A DNA stretch of 64,000 nucleotides from positions 496,001-560,000 of the forward strand of contig NZ_JAMFLZ010000001.1 in NCBI RefSeq assembly GCF_023502325.1, given 5' to 3'. The position numbers were made by a program, and so were the translations under genes. Under the pieces are notes generated by a model, which was not told where the DNA came from, ran no database searches, and saw only the letters and a program-made list of their open reading frames with translations. The DNA comes from Wocania_A spongiicola (GTDB taxonomy: Bacteria; Bacteroidota; Bacteroidia; Flavobacteriales; Flavobacteriaceae). Position 1 is the stretch's first letter. Each line of letters opens with the position of its first letter. Shown here piece by piece: positions 35,593 to 44,991 of this stretch.

Positions 35593-36939
35593 ATGACATT
35601 AAAGACAACACTTATTAAAAACGCCAACATTGTAAATGAAGGTGAGATTTTTAATGGAGATATATTAATTGAAGGAGAATATATAAAACAGATAAGCAAA
35701 TCTATTAGTGCCAAATCTGCTGATGTGCATGTATTTGATGCCGAAGGGAAGTATCTATTACCTGGTGTTATTGACGACCAAGTGCATTTTAGAGAACCAG
35801 GGCTAACGCACAAAGCAAATATAGAAACTGAGTCTAAAGCAGCTATTGCTGGCGGAATTACTTCGTTTATAGAAATGCCAAATACAAATCCGCAAACCAC
35901 AACTATAGAAAAGCTAGAAGAGAAGTTTGATATTGCTTCAAAAACATCATCGGCTAATTATTCGTTTATGTTTGGTGGAACTAATGATAATTTAGATGAA
36001 ATTTTAAAAGTTGATGCTAAAAATGTAGCAGCACTAAAATTGTTTTTAGGCTCTTCAACAGGGAATATGCTAGTTGATAACCCTGAAGTTTTAGAAAATA
36101 TTTTCTCAAAAACCAATTTGTTAATAGCAGTACACTGTGAAGACGAAGGTACTATTAAAGCCAATTTTGAAACCTATTTAGAGAAGTATGGTGATGATAT
36201 TCCTATTAAATATCATCCAGAAATACGAAGCGAAGAAGCTTGCTATCTGTCGTCTTCAAAAGCTATTGAATTAGCTAAAAAAACTGGGGCACGATTGCAT
36301 GTATTCCATTTATCAACAGGAAAAGAAACAAACTTATTCGATAATAGTATTCCTTTAAAAGATAAAAAAATTACTGCTGAAGTTTGTATTCATCATTTAT
36401 GGTTTACAGATAAAGATTACGATGAAAAAGGAACATTTATTAAATGGAATCCTGCTGTAAAAACAAAAGCAGATAAGGCTCAATTATGGGAAGCTTTGCT
36501 TGATGATAGAATTGACGTTATAGCTACCGATCATGCACCACATACTATTGAAGAAAAAGAAAACGTTTATACAAAAGCACCTTCTGGCGGGCCATTAGTG
36601 CAACATGCTTTGCCAGCTATGTTAGAAATGTTTCATAATAATAAAATCTCATTGGAAAAAATAGTAGAAAAAATGTGCCATAATCCTGCTATATTATTTC
36701 AAGTTGAAAAAAGAGGATTCATAAAAGAAGGTTATTTTGCCGATTTGGTTTTGGTTGATTTAAATAATCCGTGGACGGTAAAAAAAGATAATATTCTATA
36801 TAAATGTGGTTGGTCTCCTTTTGAAGGAACAACTTTTAAATCGAGAATTACACATACCTTTGTAAATGGAAGCTTATCATATAAAAACTTTAAGTTTTAT
36901 AGCGTCAATGCTGCAAAACGATTAACTTTTAATAGATGA
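35593..36939 (+). CDS. pyrC: Dihydroorotase (class I, Bacteroidota type)
   Basis: 448 residues, amidohydrolase fold. Closes carbamoyl-aspartate to dihydroorotate in pyrimidine synthesis. The metal motif reads DDQVHFREPGLTHK (about 62-75): the first His of the usual DxHxH is Gln. GITSFIEMPNTNP, HCEDEG and IATDHAPHTIEEK (about 314-326, catalytic Asp) are intact. The Gln seems usual for the Bacteroidota type by my memory. An ATGA overlap couples it to the downstream DUF4296 lipoprotein gene. A hydantoinase or allantoinase is a weaker alternative. Confidence 0.88.
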   Translation: MTLKTTLIKNANIVNEGEIFNGDILIEGEYIKQISKSISAKSADVHVFDAEGKYLLPGVIDDQVHFREPGLTHKANIETESKAAIAGGITSFIEMPNTNPQTTTIEKLEEKFDIASKTSSANYSFMFGGTNDNLDEILKVDAKNVAALKLFLGSSTGNMLVDNPEVLENIFSKTNLLIAVHCEDEGTIKANFETYLEKYGDDIPIKYHPEIRSEEACYLSSSKAIELAKKTGARLHVFHLSTGKETNLFDNSIPLKDKKITAEVCIHHLWFTDKDYDEKGTFIKWNPAVKTKADKAQLWEALLDDRIDVIATDHAPHTIEEKENVYTKAPSGGPLVQHALPAMLEMFHNNKISLEKIVEKMCHNPAILFQVEKRGFIKEGYFADLVLVDLNNPWTVKKDNILYKCGWSPFEGTTFKSRITHTFVNGSLSYKNFKFYSVNAAKRLTFNR

Positions 36940-37556
36940 TGTTAAAACGATTATTAGCATATTTTGTCATTGTATTAATGGCTACCGCTTGTTATAAATA
37001 TGACAAGCCTAAAAAGCCAGAGAATTTAATCCCAAAGGATAAAATGATTGATATAATAATGGATGTAAGATTACTATCTTCTGCAAATGGACAAAATAAA
37101 ACCACTTTAGATAAAAATAATTTACAAGCCGAAGCCTATATTTATAAAAAATATAATATTGACAGTTTGCAGTTTGCTTTAAGCAATAATTATTATGCTT
37201 ACTATGTTGATGATTATGAAGCTATTTATCAAAAAGTTAGAGACAGTCTTGAGGCTTTAAAAAATAAATACGCTGACTTGCAGTTTAAAGAAGAAAAGGA
37301 AAAAAAGTTTAAAGATTCTATTCAAAGTATTATAAAAAAAGATTCGATAAGCATCTCAAAACTAAAGGACCATATTGATATACTGGTTAAAAAGGACTCT
37401 GTAAAATCATTAATTAAAAAAGATTCAATACGGTTAATAAAAATGAAGGACTCTTTAAATATGTTGATAAAAAAAGACTCTGTAACCAAATTCAAGTTAA
37501 GAGCACAAACAGAAGAATTAATTACGCCTGTTTCAGATATAGATTTCCAACAGTAG
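36936..37556 (+). CDS. DUF4296 lipoprotein with repeated KKDS helices
   Basis: 206 residues. Lipoprotein signal MMLKRLLAYFVIVLMATAC with lipobox ATAC. The DUF4296 domain covers about 35-120 (KDKMIDIIMDVRLLSSANGQ, KKYNIDSLQFALSNNYYAYYVDDYEAIYQKV). After it, four copies of an [IV]KKDS unit (residues about 128-185) build a Lys-rich helical tail, longer than the domain needs. Overlaps the dihydroorotase stop by four bases and the opposing epimerase gene by 35 bases. Confidence 0.8.
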   Translation: MMLKRLLAYFVIVLMATACYKYDKPKKPENLIPKDKMIDIIMDVRLLSSANGQNKTTLDKNNLQAEAYIYKKYNIDSLQFALSNNYYAYYVDDYEAIYQKVRDSLEALKNKYADLQFKEEKEKKFKDSIQSIIKKDSISISKLKDHIDILVKKDSVKSLIKKDSIRLIKMKDSLNMLIKKDSVTKFKLRAQTEELITPVSDIDFQQ

Positions 37557-38529
37557 TTATACTTTCATCTATTGGTGTAAATTCAAAATCAATAGCTTTT
37601 TTAATTTTAGTACTACTGTAGTTGGTTTTTGAGTTTAAAGATGTGGCTAATTGTCTTGTTAATTGCCTTCTTTTTCCAGTTAATTTATGTGCTAACCAAT
37701 CTAATTTCCAAGCTAATTGTAATTGCCATACTTTTGCTTCTTTTTTAGGTGATTTTGCATGTACAGCTTTAGTTATTTCCTGTAAAAACTGTTTGTAAGT
37801 CCAATTTTCTGCTACTAAAATAAAGCGTTCATTTTTAATGTCACTTTTCAAAAGAGTTACCATAATTGAAACAACATCTTTAACATCAATCAATCCAATA
37901 GAACCAGCTGTGTAATATTTAATACCTTTATTCGCTTTTTTAAATAAATTACCAGTTCCGTAGCGCCAAATGCCAGCGCCTAAAATAACACCAGGGTTTA
38001 TAATAACTACATCCAACCCTTCTTGTGTAGCACGCCAAACTTCCATTTCGGCACCATACTTTGTAATAGCATAGACACTATTGTCGCCTTCAGGATTCCA
38101 CTCAGTGTCCTCTGTAATAGGTTCGTTATTTATAGAATGACCTGTAGTTGCAATTGAGCTTACATAACATAATTTTTCTATATCATTTGAAATGCAAAGA
38201 TTAACAATATTGGCAGTACCTTCAATATTGGTTCTTCGTAAAAGATGATATTTATTAGGCTCAAAAGAAACAAAAGCTGCACAATGATAAACATATGTAA
38301 CACCTATAAAAGCTTCAGATAGTAATGGAATGTCTAATAAATCTGCTTGTATCCATTGGATAGATTTAAAAAGCGACTCATAGTTATCAGTATAACAAGA
38401 AAAAACATTTTTCACATTGTTAAGTTTGCGCTCAGTTCTATAAATAGCTCGAACTGTTTCGTTGTTTTTAACAAGTTTATAAAGTAAATGCGCACCAACT
38501 AAACCTGTGCCACCAGTAACTAAAATCAT
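37522..38529 (-). CDS. NAD-dependent epimerase/dehydratase (extended SDR)
   Basis: 335 residues. N-terminal cofactor motif VTGGTGLVGAHLLYKL (4-19), and the catalytic YAITKYGAEMEVWRA (YxxxK, about 152-156). The ordering resembles dihydroflavonol-4-reductase-like SDRs of Bacteroidota; substrate unknown. No signal. The last 35 bases overlap the DUF4296 gene on the other strand, the longest tail-to-tail overlap in the window. Confidence 0.88.
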   Translation of the reverse strand: MILVTGGTGLVGAHLLYKLVKNNETVRAIYRTERKLNNVKNVFSCYTDNYESLFKSIQWIQADLLDIPLLSEAFIGVTYVYHCAAFVSFEPNKYHLLRRTNIEGTANIVNLCISNDIEKLCYVSSIATTGHSINNEPITEDTEWNPEGDNSVYAITKYGAEMEVWRATQEGLDVVIINPGVILGAGIWRYGTGNLFKKANKGIKYYTAGSIGLIDVKDVVSIMVTLLKSDIKNERFILVAENWTYKQFLQEITKAVHAKSPKKEAKVWQLQLAWKLDWLAHKLTGKRRQLTRQLATSLNSKTNYSSTKIKKAIDFEFTPIDESITTVGNLYLKQA

Positions 38530-38619
38530 GCGACTAAAATAGTAAATATTTGTACTACTTTCATTTATATTGCGTCATGAATATAATTGCTATTTTTACT
38601 ATTTAAAGAAATAACATAA

Positions 38620-39525
38620 ATGGTAAGAAAGTATTATTTCAGTATTACTCTAACATTGTTAATTGGAGTTTTTAGTTTCTCTCAACAGAAAAATAAAACA
38701 GTTAAAATTATATCTTATAATATTTGGAATGGATATGATTTTGGTAAAGATGAAAAAAGAAGAGGAGATTTAGTTAATTGGGTTAATTCTGAGGAACCAA
38801 CCATTGTTGGACTGCAAGAGCTAGTCAATTATACTCCAAAAAAGTTAGAAGAAGATGCTAAAAATTGGGGACACTCGTATTCTGTTTTACTAAAAGAAAA
38901 TGGATATTCAGTTGGTTTAACCTCTAAATTCCCGATAGAAGTAAAGGAAACCATTTTTGAAGGCATGCACCACGGTGCTTTACATTGTAAAACAGGAGGT
39001 TTTGATGTATTTGTGGTTCATTTTTCACCATCTAGCTATAAAAAAAGGCAAAAAGAAGCCAAAATCATTCTAAAAAAAATGAGAATAGCGGCAAAAAGTA
39101 ACCCAAATTATTTAGTGATGGGCGACTTTAATGCACATTCGCCAATGGATGCAGATTTATATAAGAATAACATTTTATTAGATAGGCTAAGGCTTTCAAA
39201 CAAGAATAAAGGAGAAGAAGGGAACCTAACAAATAATGAAATGGATTATTCAGTAATTTCAAATTTTATGGCTTTTCCACTTGTTGATGCCTGTCAAAAG
39301 TTTTCAAATAGTATGGCTGAGCGTGGAAGTTTTCCAGGAAGACCTTTAGGGAAAATAAATTCTGAGTCAGTTGAAGAATTAATAAATCGCTTAGAGCGGA
39401 TAGACTATATTTTTGTTTCACCCCAATTGAGTAAAAAACTTGTAAGCGCTCAAGTATACAATAAACAACCAAACTGGTACTTGTCTGATCATTACCCTGT
39501 GGGCATAGAATTGATAGGGATGTAA
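38620..39525 (+). CDS. Secreted endonuclease/exonuclease/phosphatase family protein
   Basis: 301 residues. Signal peptide 1-21 (ending GVFSFSQ). EEP fold marks: IISYNIWNGYDFG (about 30), GLQELVNY (Glu, about 68), VMGDFNAHSP (about 166-175) and the final SDHYPVGIEL (Asp-His, about 289-298). Could be a phosphodiesterase, nuclease or sphingomyelinase-like enzyme acting outside the cytoplasm. Single gene with an independent start. Confidence 0.87.
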   Translation: MVRKYYFSITLTLLIGVFSFSQQKNKTVKIISYNIWNGYDFGKDEKRRGDLVNWVNSEEPTIVGLQELVNYTPKKLEEDAKNWGHSYSVLLKENGYSVGLTSKFPIEVKETIFEGMHHGALHCKTGGFDVFVVHFSPSSYKKRQKEAKIILKKMRIAAKSNPNYLVMGDFNAHSPMDADLYKNNILLDRLRLSNKNKGEEGNLTNNEMDYSVISNFMAFPLVDACQKFSNSMAERGSFPGRPLGKINSESVEELINRLERIDYIFVSPQLSKKLVSAQVYNKQPNWYLSDHYPVGIELIGM

Positions 39526-39597
39526 GTATTTGCGTTAGTTTTTTTCAGAATATTTAAAGAATCATCACGAATAGCTTAGTAATTCTTCACGTATTTT

Positions 39598-39605
39598 TAT
39601 ATTTG
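39598..39605 (+). promoter_or_regulatory. tyrS: Candidate -7 box for tyrS
   Basis: TATATTTG ends 26 bases before the tyrS ATG. Six of six fixed positions of TAnnTTTG match. The -33 region is unclear. Confidence 0.42.
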
Positions 39606-39631
39606 CTACAGTTTATTAAAAATATTAAATA

Positions 39632-40927
39632 ATGATAAAGAATTTTGTTGAAGAATTAACTTGGAGAGGTATGATACATACCGTTATGCCTGGAGCAGAT
39701 GAGCATTTAATGGAGAGCATGCGTAGTGCTTATGTCGGCTTCGATCCTACTGCAGATTCTTTACACATTGGAAATTTGGTACCTATTATGTTGCTGGCTC
39801 ATTACCAACGTTGCGGGCACAGACCTGTTGCTTTGGTTGGAGGCGCAACTGGAATGATTGGTGATCCGTCAGGAAAATCAAATGAACGTAATTTATTAGA
39901 TGAAAAAACATTAAGGCATAATCAAGAATCTATAAAAAATCAGCTTGCTCATTTTTTAGATTTTGAAAGCGATGCTGAGAATGCAGCTATTTTGGTGAAT
40001 AACTACGATTGGATGAAAGGCTTTTCTTTTCTAGAATTTATTCGCGATGTTGGTAAGCATATTACCGTTAATTATATGATGGCTAAAGACTCTGTAAAAA
40101 ACAGAATTTCATCTGAATCATCAGAAGGTATGAGTTTTACCGAGTTTACTTATCAATTAGTACAAGGTTACGATTTTCTTCATTTATATAAAGAAAACAA
40201 TTGTTCAATTCAAATGGGTGGAAGCGACCAATGGGGTAATATTACAACAGGTACAGAATTAATAAGAAGAGTTGGCGGCGGAAAAGGTTTTGCAATTACA
40301 TGCCCATTAATAACAAAATCTGATGGATCTAAATTTGGTAAATCTGAAGGGGGAAATGTTTGGTTAGATGCTAATAGAACATCACCATATAAATTTTATC
40401 AATACTGGCTAAATTCAAGTGATGAGGATGCAGAAAAGTATATTAAAATATTTACTTTTTTAAATGAAGAAGATATAAAAAGCATAGTAAAAGAACATAA
40501 TGAAGCGCCGCATTTACGTGTTTTGCAAAAGCGTTTAGCTGAAGAAATAACAACGATGGTTCATTCTAAAGAAGATCTAGATAATGCTGTAAAAGCGAGC
40601 GCTATTTTATTTGGAAAATCAACAAGTGACGACTTAAAGCAATTAAATGAACAAACATTTTTAGATGTTTTTGATGGCGTACCACAAACCGAAGTGCTAA
40701 AATCTGATATTGAAAACGGATTAGATATTATTGCTGCATTAGCAGAAAAGGGAGGTTTCTTAAAATCGAATGGAGAAGCGCGTCGTGCTTTAAAAGAAAA
40801 CTCTATATCTGTGAATAAAGAAAAGGTTAAAGAAGATTATAAAATTACATCTAAAGATTTAATTAATAATAAGTTTGTTTTACTACAACGAGGTAAAAAG
40901 AATTACTTTGTTTTATCAATAAAATAG
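39632..40927 (+). CDS. tyrS: Tyrosyl-tRNA synthetase
   Basis: 431 residues, TyrRS of the bacterial S4-containing type. HIGN (HIGH box) at about 47-50 in DSLHIGNLVPIM, tyrosine pocket QMGGSDQWGNI (about 195-205), KFGKS (KMSKS equivalent) at about 232-236, and an S4 RNA-binding domain from about 360 (GGFLKSNGEARRALKENSISVNKEKV). Ends at a strong terminator. Confidence 0.97.
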   Translation: MIKNFVEELTWRGMIHTVMPGADEHLMESMRSAYVGFDPTADSLHIGNLVPIMLLAHYQRCGHRPVALVGGATGMIGDPSGKSNERNLLDEKTLRHNQESIKNQLAHFLDFESDAENAAILVNNYDWMKGFSFLEFIRDVGKHITVNYMMAKDSVKNRISSESSEGMSFTEFTYQLVQGYDFLHLYKENNCSIQMGGSDQWGNITTGTELIRRVGGGKGFAITCPLITKSDGSKFGKSEGGNVWLDANRTSPYKFYQYWLNSSDEDAEKYIKIFTFLNEEDIKSIVKEHNEAPHLRVLQKRLAEEITTMVHSKEDLDNAVKASAILFGKSTSDDLKQLNEQTFLDVFDGVPQTEVLKSDIENGLDIIAALAEKGGFLKSNGEARRALKENSISVNKEKVKEDYKITSKDLINNKFVLLQRGKKNYFVLSIK

Positions 40928-40929
40928 TA

Positions 40930-40960
40930 AAAGCCTGAGTTTTAACTCAGGCTTTTTTTT
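40930..40960 (+). terminator. Terminator after tyrS
   Basis: AAAGCCTGAGTT and AACTCAGGCTTT form a perfect 12-bp stem with a 2-base loop, followed by a run of T. Also near the end of the opposing YHS gene. Confidence 0.9.
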
Positions 40961-41046
40961 AACCAACCAACTAAAAAACTAATTTTTCTTTTTCTTAGCT
41001 GAGTGTTTTGTCGAAATGGTTTTTCTAATCTTACAGATATAGAATT

Positions 41047-41493
41047 TTATTTTAAAAATTTTATTATTTCCCAGTTTTTATCTGCTTTCTTAATTAGGGC
41101 TTCAGGTTTTTCTTTTTGCCATAATTTTAAAGTATTTGTTCCCCAAGCATTATAAAACAGATAAAGTTTACCGTCTCTAATTTCAAAAGCTTTCGGATTG
41201 ATAGAAACTTTATCGGATTTAATGGCAATGGCATAAGCACAGTAACCTCCATATTGAGGGGCATATTTGCTTGGATTTTCGTTAAAAGTGTTTAGATTTT
41301 TTTGAGAAGAGAATTTGTATTTAACACCTTCAAATTTTGCTATAAATTCCTTGTTTCCTTCAGTAATCTTGTTTTCAAAATAGGCAACAACATCATAACC
41401 ATTAGCTACGTAGCCCTTTTTAACATTATAATCTTTGGTTTGAGAAAAAGAGGACGTTACTGTAAATAGAAAAATAAATATTAAGTTTCTCAT
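41047..41493 (-). CDS. Secreted YHS-domain protein
   Basis: 148 residues. Signal peptide 1-17. The YHS region reads GYVANGYDVVAYFENKITEGNKEF and KYKFSSQKNLNTFNENPSKYAPQYGGYCAYA (about 25-90), with the Cys in GGYCAYA; the family includes metal-sensing or -carrying periplasmic proteins. It is common in Bacteroidota as a stand-alone secreted protein. No metal-transport gene is adjacent, so the partner is unknown. Confidence 0.82.
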   Translation of the reverse strand: MRNLIFIFLFTVTSSFSQTKDYNVKKGYVANGYDVVAYFENKITEGNKEFIAKFEGVKYKFSSQKNLNTFNENPSKYAPQYGGYCAYAIAIKSDKVSINPKAFEIRDGKLYLFYNAWGTNTLKLWQKEKPEALIKKADKNWEIIKFLK

Positions 41494-41532
41494 AAAATGT
41501 AAGTCGAAAACTATTAAACATCTTACAGTTTG

Positions 41533-42513
41533 CTATAAAACCATTAAATTACAACCTCGAATATCAGAATTATCGAAACGACCAATAACTTCAAAAGAAC
41601 CATTTTTGAAGGTTCTTCCTAAGTCTTGATTAGCTATAAATGAGCAGGAATTAATATTCGCCAAATCGATAACATTTATTCCACCTGTTTTTCCTGATGG
41701 TTGAATACTTAAGGCATCTTCTGTATCTCGTGTTAATATACGCATCCAATTGGGGCAATTAAATATACCATTTCCATTAGAGTATGCTTGACTCAAAAGT
41801 TCTGTCATACCATATTCGCTATGTATATTTTCAACACCAAAACCAGCTTTTAAGTTTTTGTGTAAATCGGCTCTAATTAATTCTTTTCTTCTACCCTTCA
41901 TACCCCCTGTTTCCATAATAATAGTATTATTAAGGTTGAATTGGTAGGTTTCAACTAAGTCTAATAGAGCAAACGATACCCCAATAAGTAATACTTTTCT
42001 ATTTTGTGAATCAACAGAAATTAAAGTGTCTTTTAATTCAGAAAAATTATTGAGATAAAACCCGCTTTCAGGGTGTTTAGACTGTGAAATCATTTCACTA
42101 ACCATATAGACTAATGATGAGCCTTCGCGTTCTAAATACGAAGGCAATAGAGCTAAAACTACATAGTCTTCAATATTGTCATAAAACTGTAAAAAGCCTT
42201 TAGTAAAACTTTGCTTATAAATTTCTAAATCTGTTACATAATGCTTACTTGTTTTGCTTCCTGTAGTGCCAGAACTTGTAAAAATGGTTTCAGCTTTATT
42301 TTTAGAACTTAATATCTCGTGTGACTTAAAAAATTGAATAGGTAAAAAAGGAATATCCTTTATGGTTTTAACATCGCTTGGATGTTTATAAAGTAAGTCG
42401 CAAAATGATCTATAAACACGGTTGTTTTTAAACTGATAATTGAAAACTTGTATTGCTAAATCTTCAAACTCTGTTTGATTATTAATATTAAAAATGGTAT
42501 TACTGTCTATCAT
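41533..42513 (-). CDS. LuxE-like acyl-protein synthetase/acyltransferase
   Basis: 326 residues. The AMP-binding-type loop TIFTSSGTTGSKTSKHYV (about 96-113) and NIHSEYGMTELLSQAYSNG (about 232-250) match LuxE, which activates fatty acids as acyl-AMP. No luxC, luxD or luxAB genes are nearby, so bioluminescence is unlikely. In Bacteroidota these stand-alone copies may activate acyl groups for other envelope or lipid pathways; that is inference. It precedes the YHS gene by 39 bases. Confidence 0.82.
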   Translation of the reverse strand: MIDSNTIFNINNQTEFEDLAIQVFNYQFKNNRVYRSFCDLLYKHPSDVKTIKDIPFLPIQFFKSHEILSSKNKAETIFTSSGTTGSKTSKHYVTDLEIYKQSFTKGFLQFYDNIEDYVVLALLPSYLEREGSSLVYMVSEMISQSKHPESGFYLNNFSELKDTLISVDSQNRKVLLIGVSFALLDLVETYQFNLNNTIIMETGGMKGRRKELIRADLHKNLKAGFGVENIHSEYGMTELLSQAYSNGNGIFNCPNWMRILTRDTEDALSIQPSGKTGGINVIDLANINSCSFIANQDLGRTFKNGSFEVIGRFDNSDIRGCNLMVL

Positions 42514-42582
42514 TAAGCTATAATCGGTTCAAAAAAACAGTTTTGTGTTTATATCTGTAACGTTGGCAAAAGTATAAAAATA

Positions 42583-42612
42583 AAAAAGCGTTACTATTAG
42601 CAACGCTTTTAA
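42583..42612 (-). terminator. Terminator for the T9SS-tagged gene
   Basis: AAAAGCGTT and AACGCTTTT flank a 9-base loop; read on the minus strand it ends in a T-rich run. It lies 23 bases beyond the stop of the gene. Confidence 0.78.
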
Positions 42613-42635
42613 AATATATTATAAGTGTATTATTT

Positions 42636-42977
42636 CTATTTAATAACCAATTTTCGTGTTTCACTAATATTATTTTCGGTAATCTTTAAAATGTAAACAC
42701 CTGTACTTAATTTCGCTATATTTAACTCTTTTCCTATTAAAATAGTTGACAAAATTTGTTTTCCTAAAGGATTAAAGATTTCAATTTTTTTAGTAAAATT
42801 CTTTTTTGAAGTAATATATATAAACTGTTTACCGTTATTAACAGGGTTTGGGTAAATAGAAAGTCCTTCAATGTTTTGTTGCACAGGGACATTATTAATG
42901 TCTGCTTGTGTAAACCCTTGTTGGGTTACAAAAAACATTAAAGCCAAAAATGTAGTTAAAAAGTAGTTTTTTCTCAT
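42636..42977 (-). CDS. Minimal secreted protein with T9SS type A sorting domain
   Basis: 113 residues. Signal peptide 1-23, a 12-residue linker, then a type A sorting domain over about 38-113: LSIYPNPVNNGKQF, KIEIFNPLGKQI, LSTGVYILKITENN and the final TRKLVIK. This domain directs proteins through the type IX system to the cell surface, but here there is virtually no cargo. It could be a remnant of a larger protein or a small surface protein. It shows that the organism has a T9SS. Own terminator. Confidence 0.85.
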   Translation of the reverse strand: MRKNYFLTTFLALMFFVTQQGFTQADINNVPVQQNIEGLSIYPNPVNNGKQFIYITSKKNFTKKIEIFNPLGKQILSTILIGKELNIAKLSTGVYILKITENNISETRKLVIK

Positions 42978-43179
42978 ATTAAACTTTCGCTGATATAAAA
43001 GTAATAAATTACTTCAAAAGTTATACCAAAAAAAGTGTTAAAGATTTGTACATTTTATCGAAAGGTTAATTAAGTGTAAGTTGTACGTTACCTTAATGTT
43101 ATTTTGTTTTAGGTTTTTAATAAAATTATGTTATTAGTTTTATCTTTACTCAAGAAAGATAGAAACTGTATATTTTACA

Positions 43180-43863
43180 ATGAATAAAAAAGATATTAAA
43201 ATATTATTAGTAGATGATGAGCCAGATATTTTAGAAATTGTTGGTTATAATTTGTCAAATGAAGGCTATCAAATAATTACAGCAGAGAATGGTGTTGAAG
43301 CCGTTAAAAAAGCTAAAAAAGAATTACCCCATTTAATTATTTTGGATGTAATGATGCCTGAAATGGATGGTATTGAAGCTTGTGAACAAATTAGAATTAT
43401 ACCAGAGTTAAAAGATGTTACCATTACTTTTTTAACTGCCAGAGGAGAAGATTACTCTCAACTTGCGGGGTTTGAAGCTGGCGCAGATGATTACATTACA
43501 AAACCAATTAAGCCAAAAGTGTTAGTAAGTAAAGTAAAAGCACTTTTAAGACGCTATAAAGAGGATGAAAAGAAAGAAAATGTTGTAAAAATAGGAGATT
43601 TAATTATTGATAGAGATGAATATAAAATTATTTTAAAAGGAAAAGAAATTCTTTTACCTAGAAAGGAATTTGAATTATTATCTTTATTAACTTCAAAACC
43701 AGGAAAAGTTTTTAAACGAGACGAAATTCTTGATAAAGTATGGGGAAATGAAGTTGTGGTTGGAGGAAGAACTATTGATGTTCATATTAGGAAGTTAAGA
43801 GAAAAAATAGGAAACGATAGTTTTAAAACAGTTAAAGGTGTTGGGTATAAATTTGTAGATTAG
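43180..43863 (+). CDS. OmpR/PhoB-type response regulator
   Basis: 227 residues. Receiver domain 1-120 with LLVDDEPDILEIVGYNL, phospho-aspartate in LIILDVMMPEMDG (about 55) and lysine in DYITKPIKP. A winged-helix trans_reg_C domain covers about 130-227 (LPRKEFELLSLLTSKPGKVFKRDEIL, VVGGRTIDVHIRKLREKIG). It precedes a matching histidine kinase gene by 90 bases. Confidence 0.93.
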   Translation: MNKKDIKILLVDDEPDILEIVGYNLSNEGYQIITAENGVEAVKKAKKELPHLIILDVMMPEMDGIEACEQIRIIPELKDVTITFLTARGEDYSQLAGFEAGADDYITKPIKPKVLVSKVKALLRRYKEDEKKENVVKIGDLIIDRDEYKIILKGKEILLPRKEFELLSLLTSKPGKVFKRDEILDKVWGNEVVVGGRTIDVHIRKLREKIGNDSFKTVKGVGYKFVD

Positions 43864-43953
43864 CAAAAGGAAGTATACATTACCGAACTTTGAAAGATTA
43901 ATTGAGGTTAAATTAATGTTACTCTGACCGCTAAATAACATTTGTTATAACAG

Positions 43954-44991
43954 ATGAAATTAAAAAGAACATATCGTTTTGCGATTAAAACATCGCTGTA
44001 TATAACACTTTTTATAACGCTCTTGATGAGTGTTTTTTTATATATGTTTTATTCGATTAATTGGGTGCTAATTATAGCGTTTGCGATAACTTGTTACTTG
44101 TTTTCGTTTATAGTTATTCAATTAAGAGTTGAACGTTTTATATATAAACGGGTTAAAAAAATATATGATGACTTAACGCTTTTAGAGTCTGCAAGTTTAA
44201 CTAGAGGTTCTATTACTACTGATATGGGAACGCTTACTGAAGAGATAGATAAGTTTGCACGTGATAAAAAGCTAGAAATTGAAACACTAAAAGTTAGAGA
44301 GAAATACAGAAAAGAGTTTTTAGGCAATATCTCCCACGAATTAAAAACACCTTTATTTACAGTTCAAGGCTACATTTTAACACTATTAGATGGTGCTTTA
44401 GATGATGAAACTATAAGAAAAAAATATCTAGAAAGAGCCAATAAAGGAGTTGAAAGACTAAGTTACATTGTAAAAGATTTGGATATGATTACCAAATTAG
44501 AAGTTGGAGATTTAAGTTTAAATATAGAAACATTTGATATAGTAGAGCTTGTAAAAAGTGTTTTTGATATGTTTGAAATGCGAGCTCATAAAAAACGTAT
44601 TACACTCACTTTTGATACGGATTATACAACACCTATTTTGGTTAAAGCAGATAAGGAACGTATCCAGCAGGTATTGGCAAACTTATTTGTAAATTCTATA
44701 AAATATGGTCAAGAAAAAGGAACAACTGAGATTAGTGTAGAGAATTTAATAAAAAACAAGGTTATTGTTAGAGTAACTGATAATGGCGAAGGTATTGATA
44801 GTAAGCACTTACCTCGTTTGTTTGAACGTTTTTTTAGAGTAGATAAAACAGGAAATAGAAAAGTTGGAGGTTCAGGCTTAGGCTTATCAATTGTAAAACA
44901 TATTATTGAAGCTCACGACGAAAAAATATATGTAGAAAGTGAAATTGGTGTAGGTAGTGAGTTTTCATTCACGCTCGAAAAGGCTGAATAA
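43954..44991 (+). CDS. PhoR-type sensor histidine kinase
   Basis: 345 residues. Two membrane spans at 12-32 and 36-54 with almost no extracytoplasmic loop, then HisKA with GNISHELKTPLFTVQGYIL (about 124-142) and HATPase: NLFVNSIKYGQ, DNGEGID, GGSGLGLSIVKHI. The short loop suggests it senses membrane or internal signals or a partner. With the preceding PhoB-type gene it is a two-component pair. Its last 27 bases overlap the opposing glycosyltransferase gene. Confidence 0.93.
   Translation: MKLKRTYRFAIKTSLYITLFITLLMSVFLYMFYSINWVLIIAFAITCYLFSFIVIQLRVERFIYKRVKKIYDDLTLLESASLTRGSITTDMGTLTEEIDKFARDKKLEIETLKVREKYRKEFLGNISHELKTPLFTVQGYILTLLDGALDDETIRKKYLERANKGVERLSYIVKDLDMITKLEVGDLSLNIETFDIVELVKSVFDMFEMRAHKKRITLTFDTDYTTPILVKADKERIQQVLANLFVNSIKYGQEKGTTEISVENLIKNKVIVRVTDNGEGIDSKHLPRLFERFFRVDKTGNRKVGGSGLGLSIVKHIIEAHDEKIYVESEIGVGSEFSFTLEKAE

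Noticed and set aside
41533..42513. A bioluminescence (lux) gene cluster
   Set aside because: Only a LuxE-like gene is present; no luxA, luxB, luxC or luxD is nearby.
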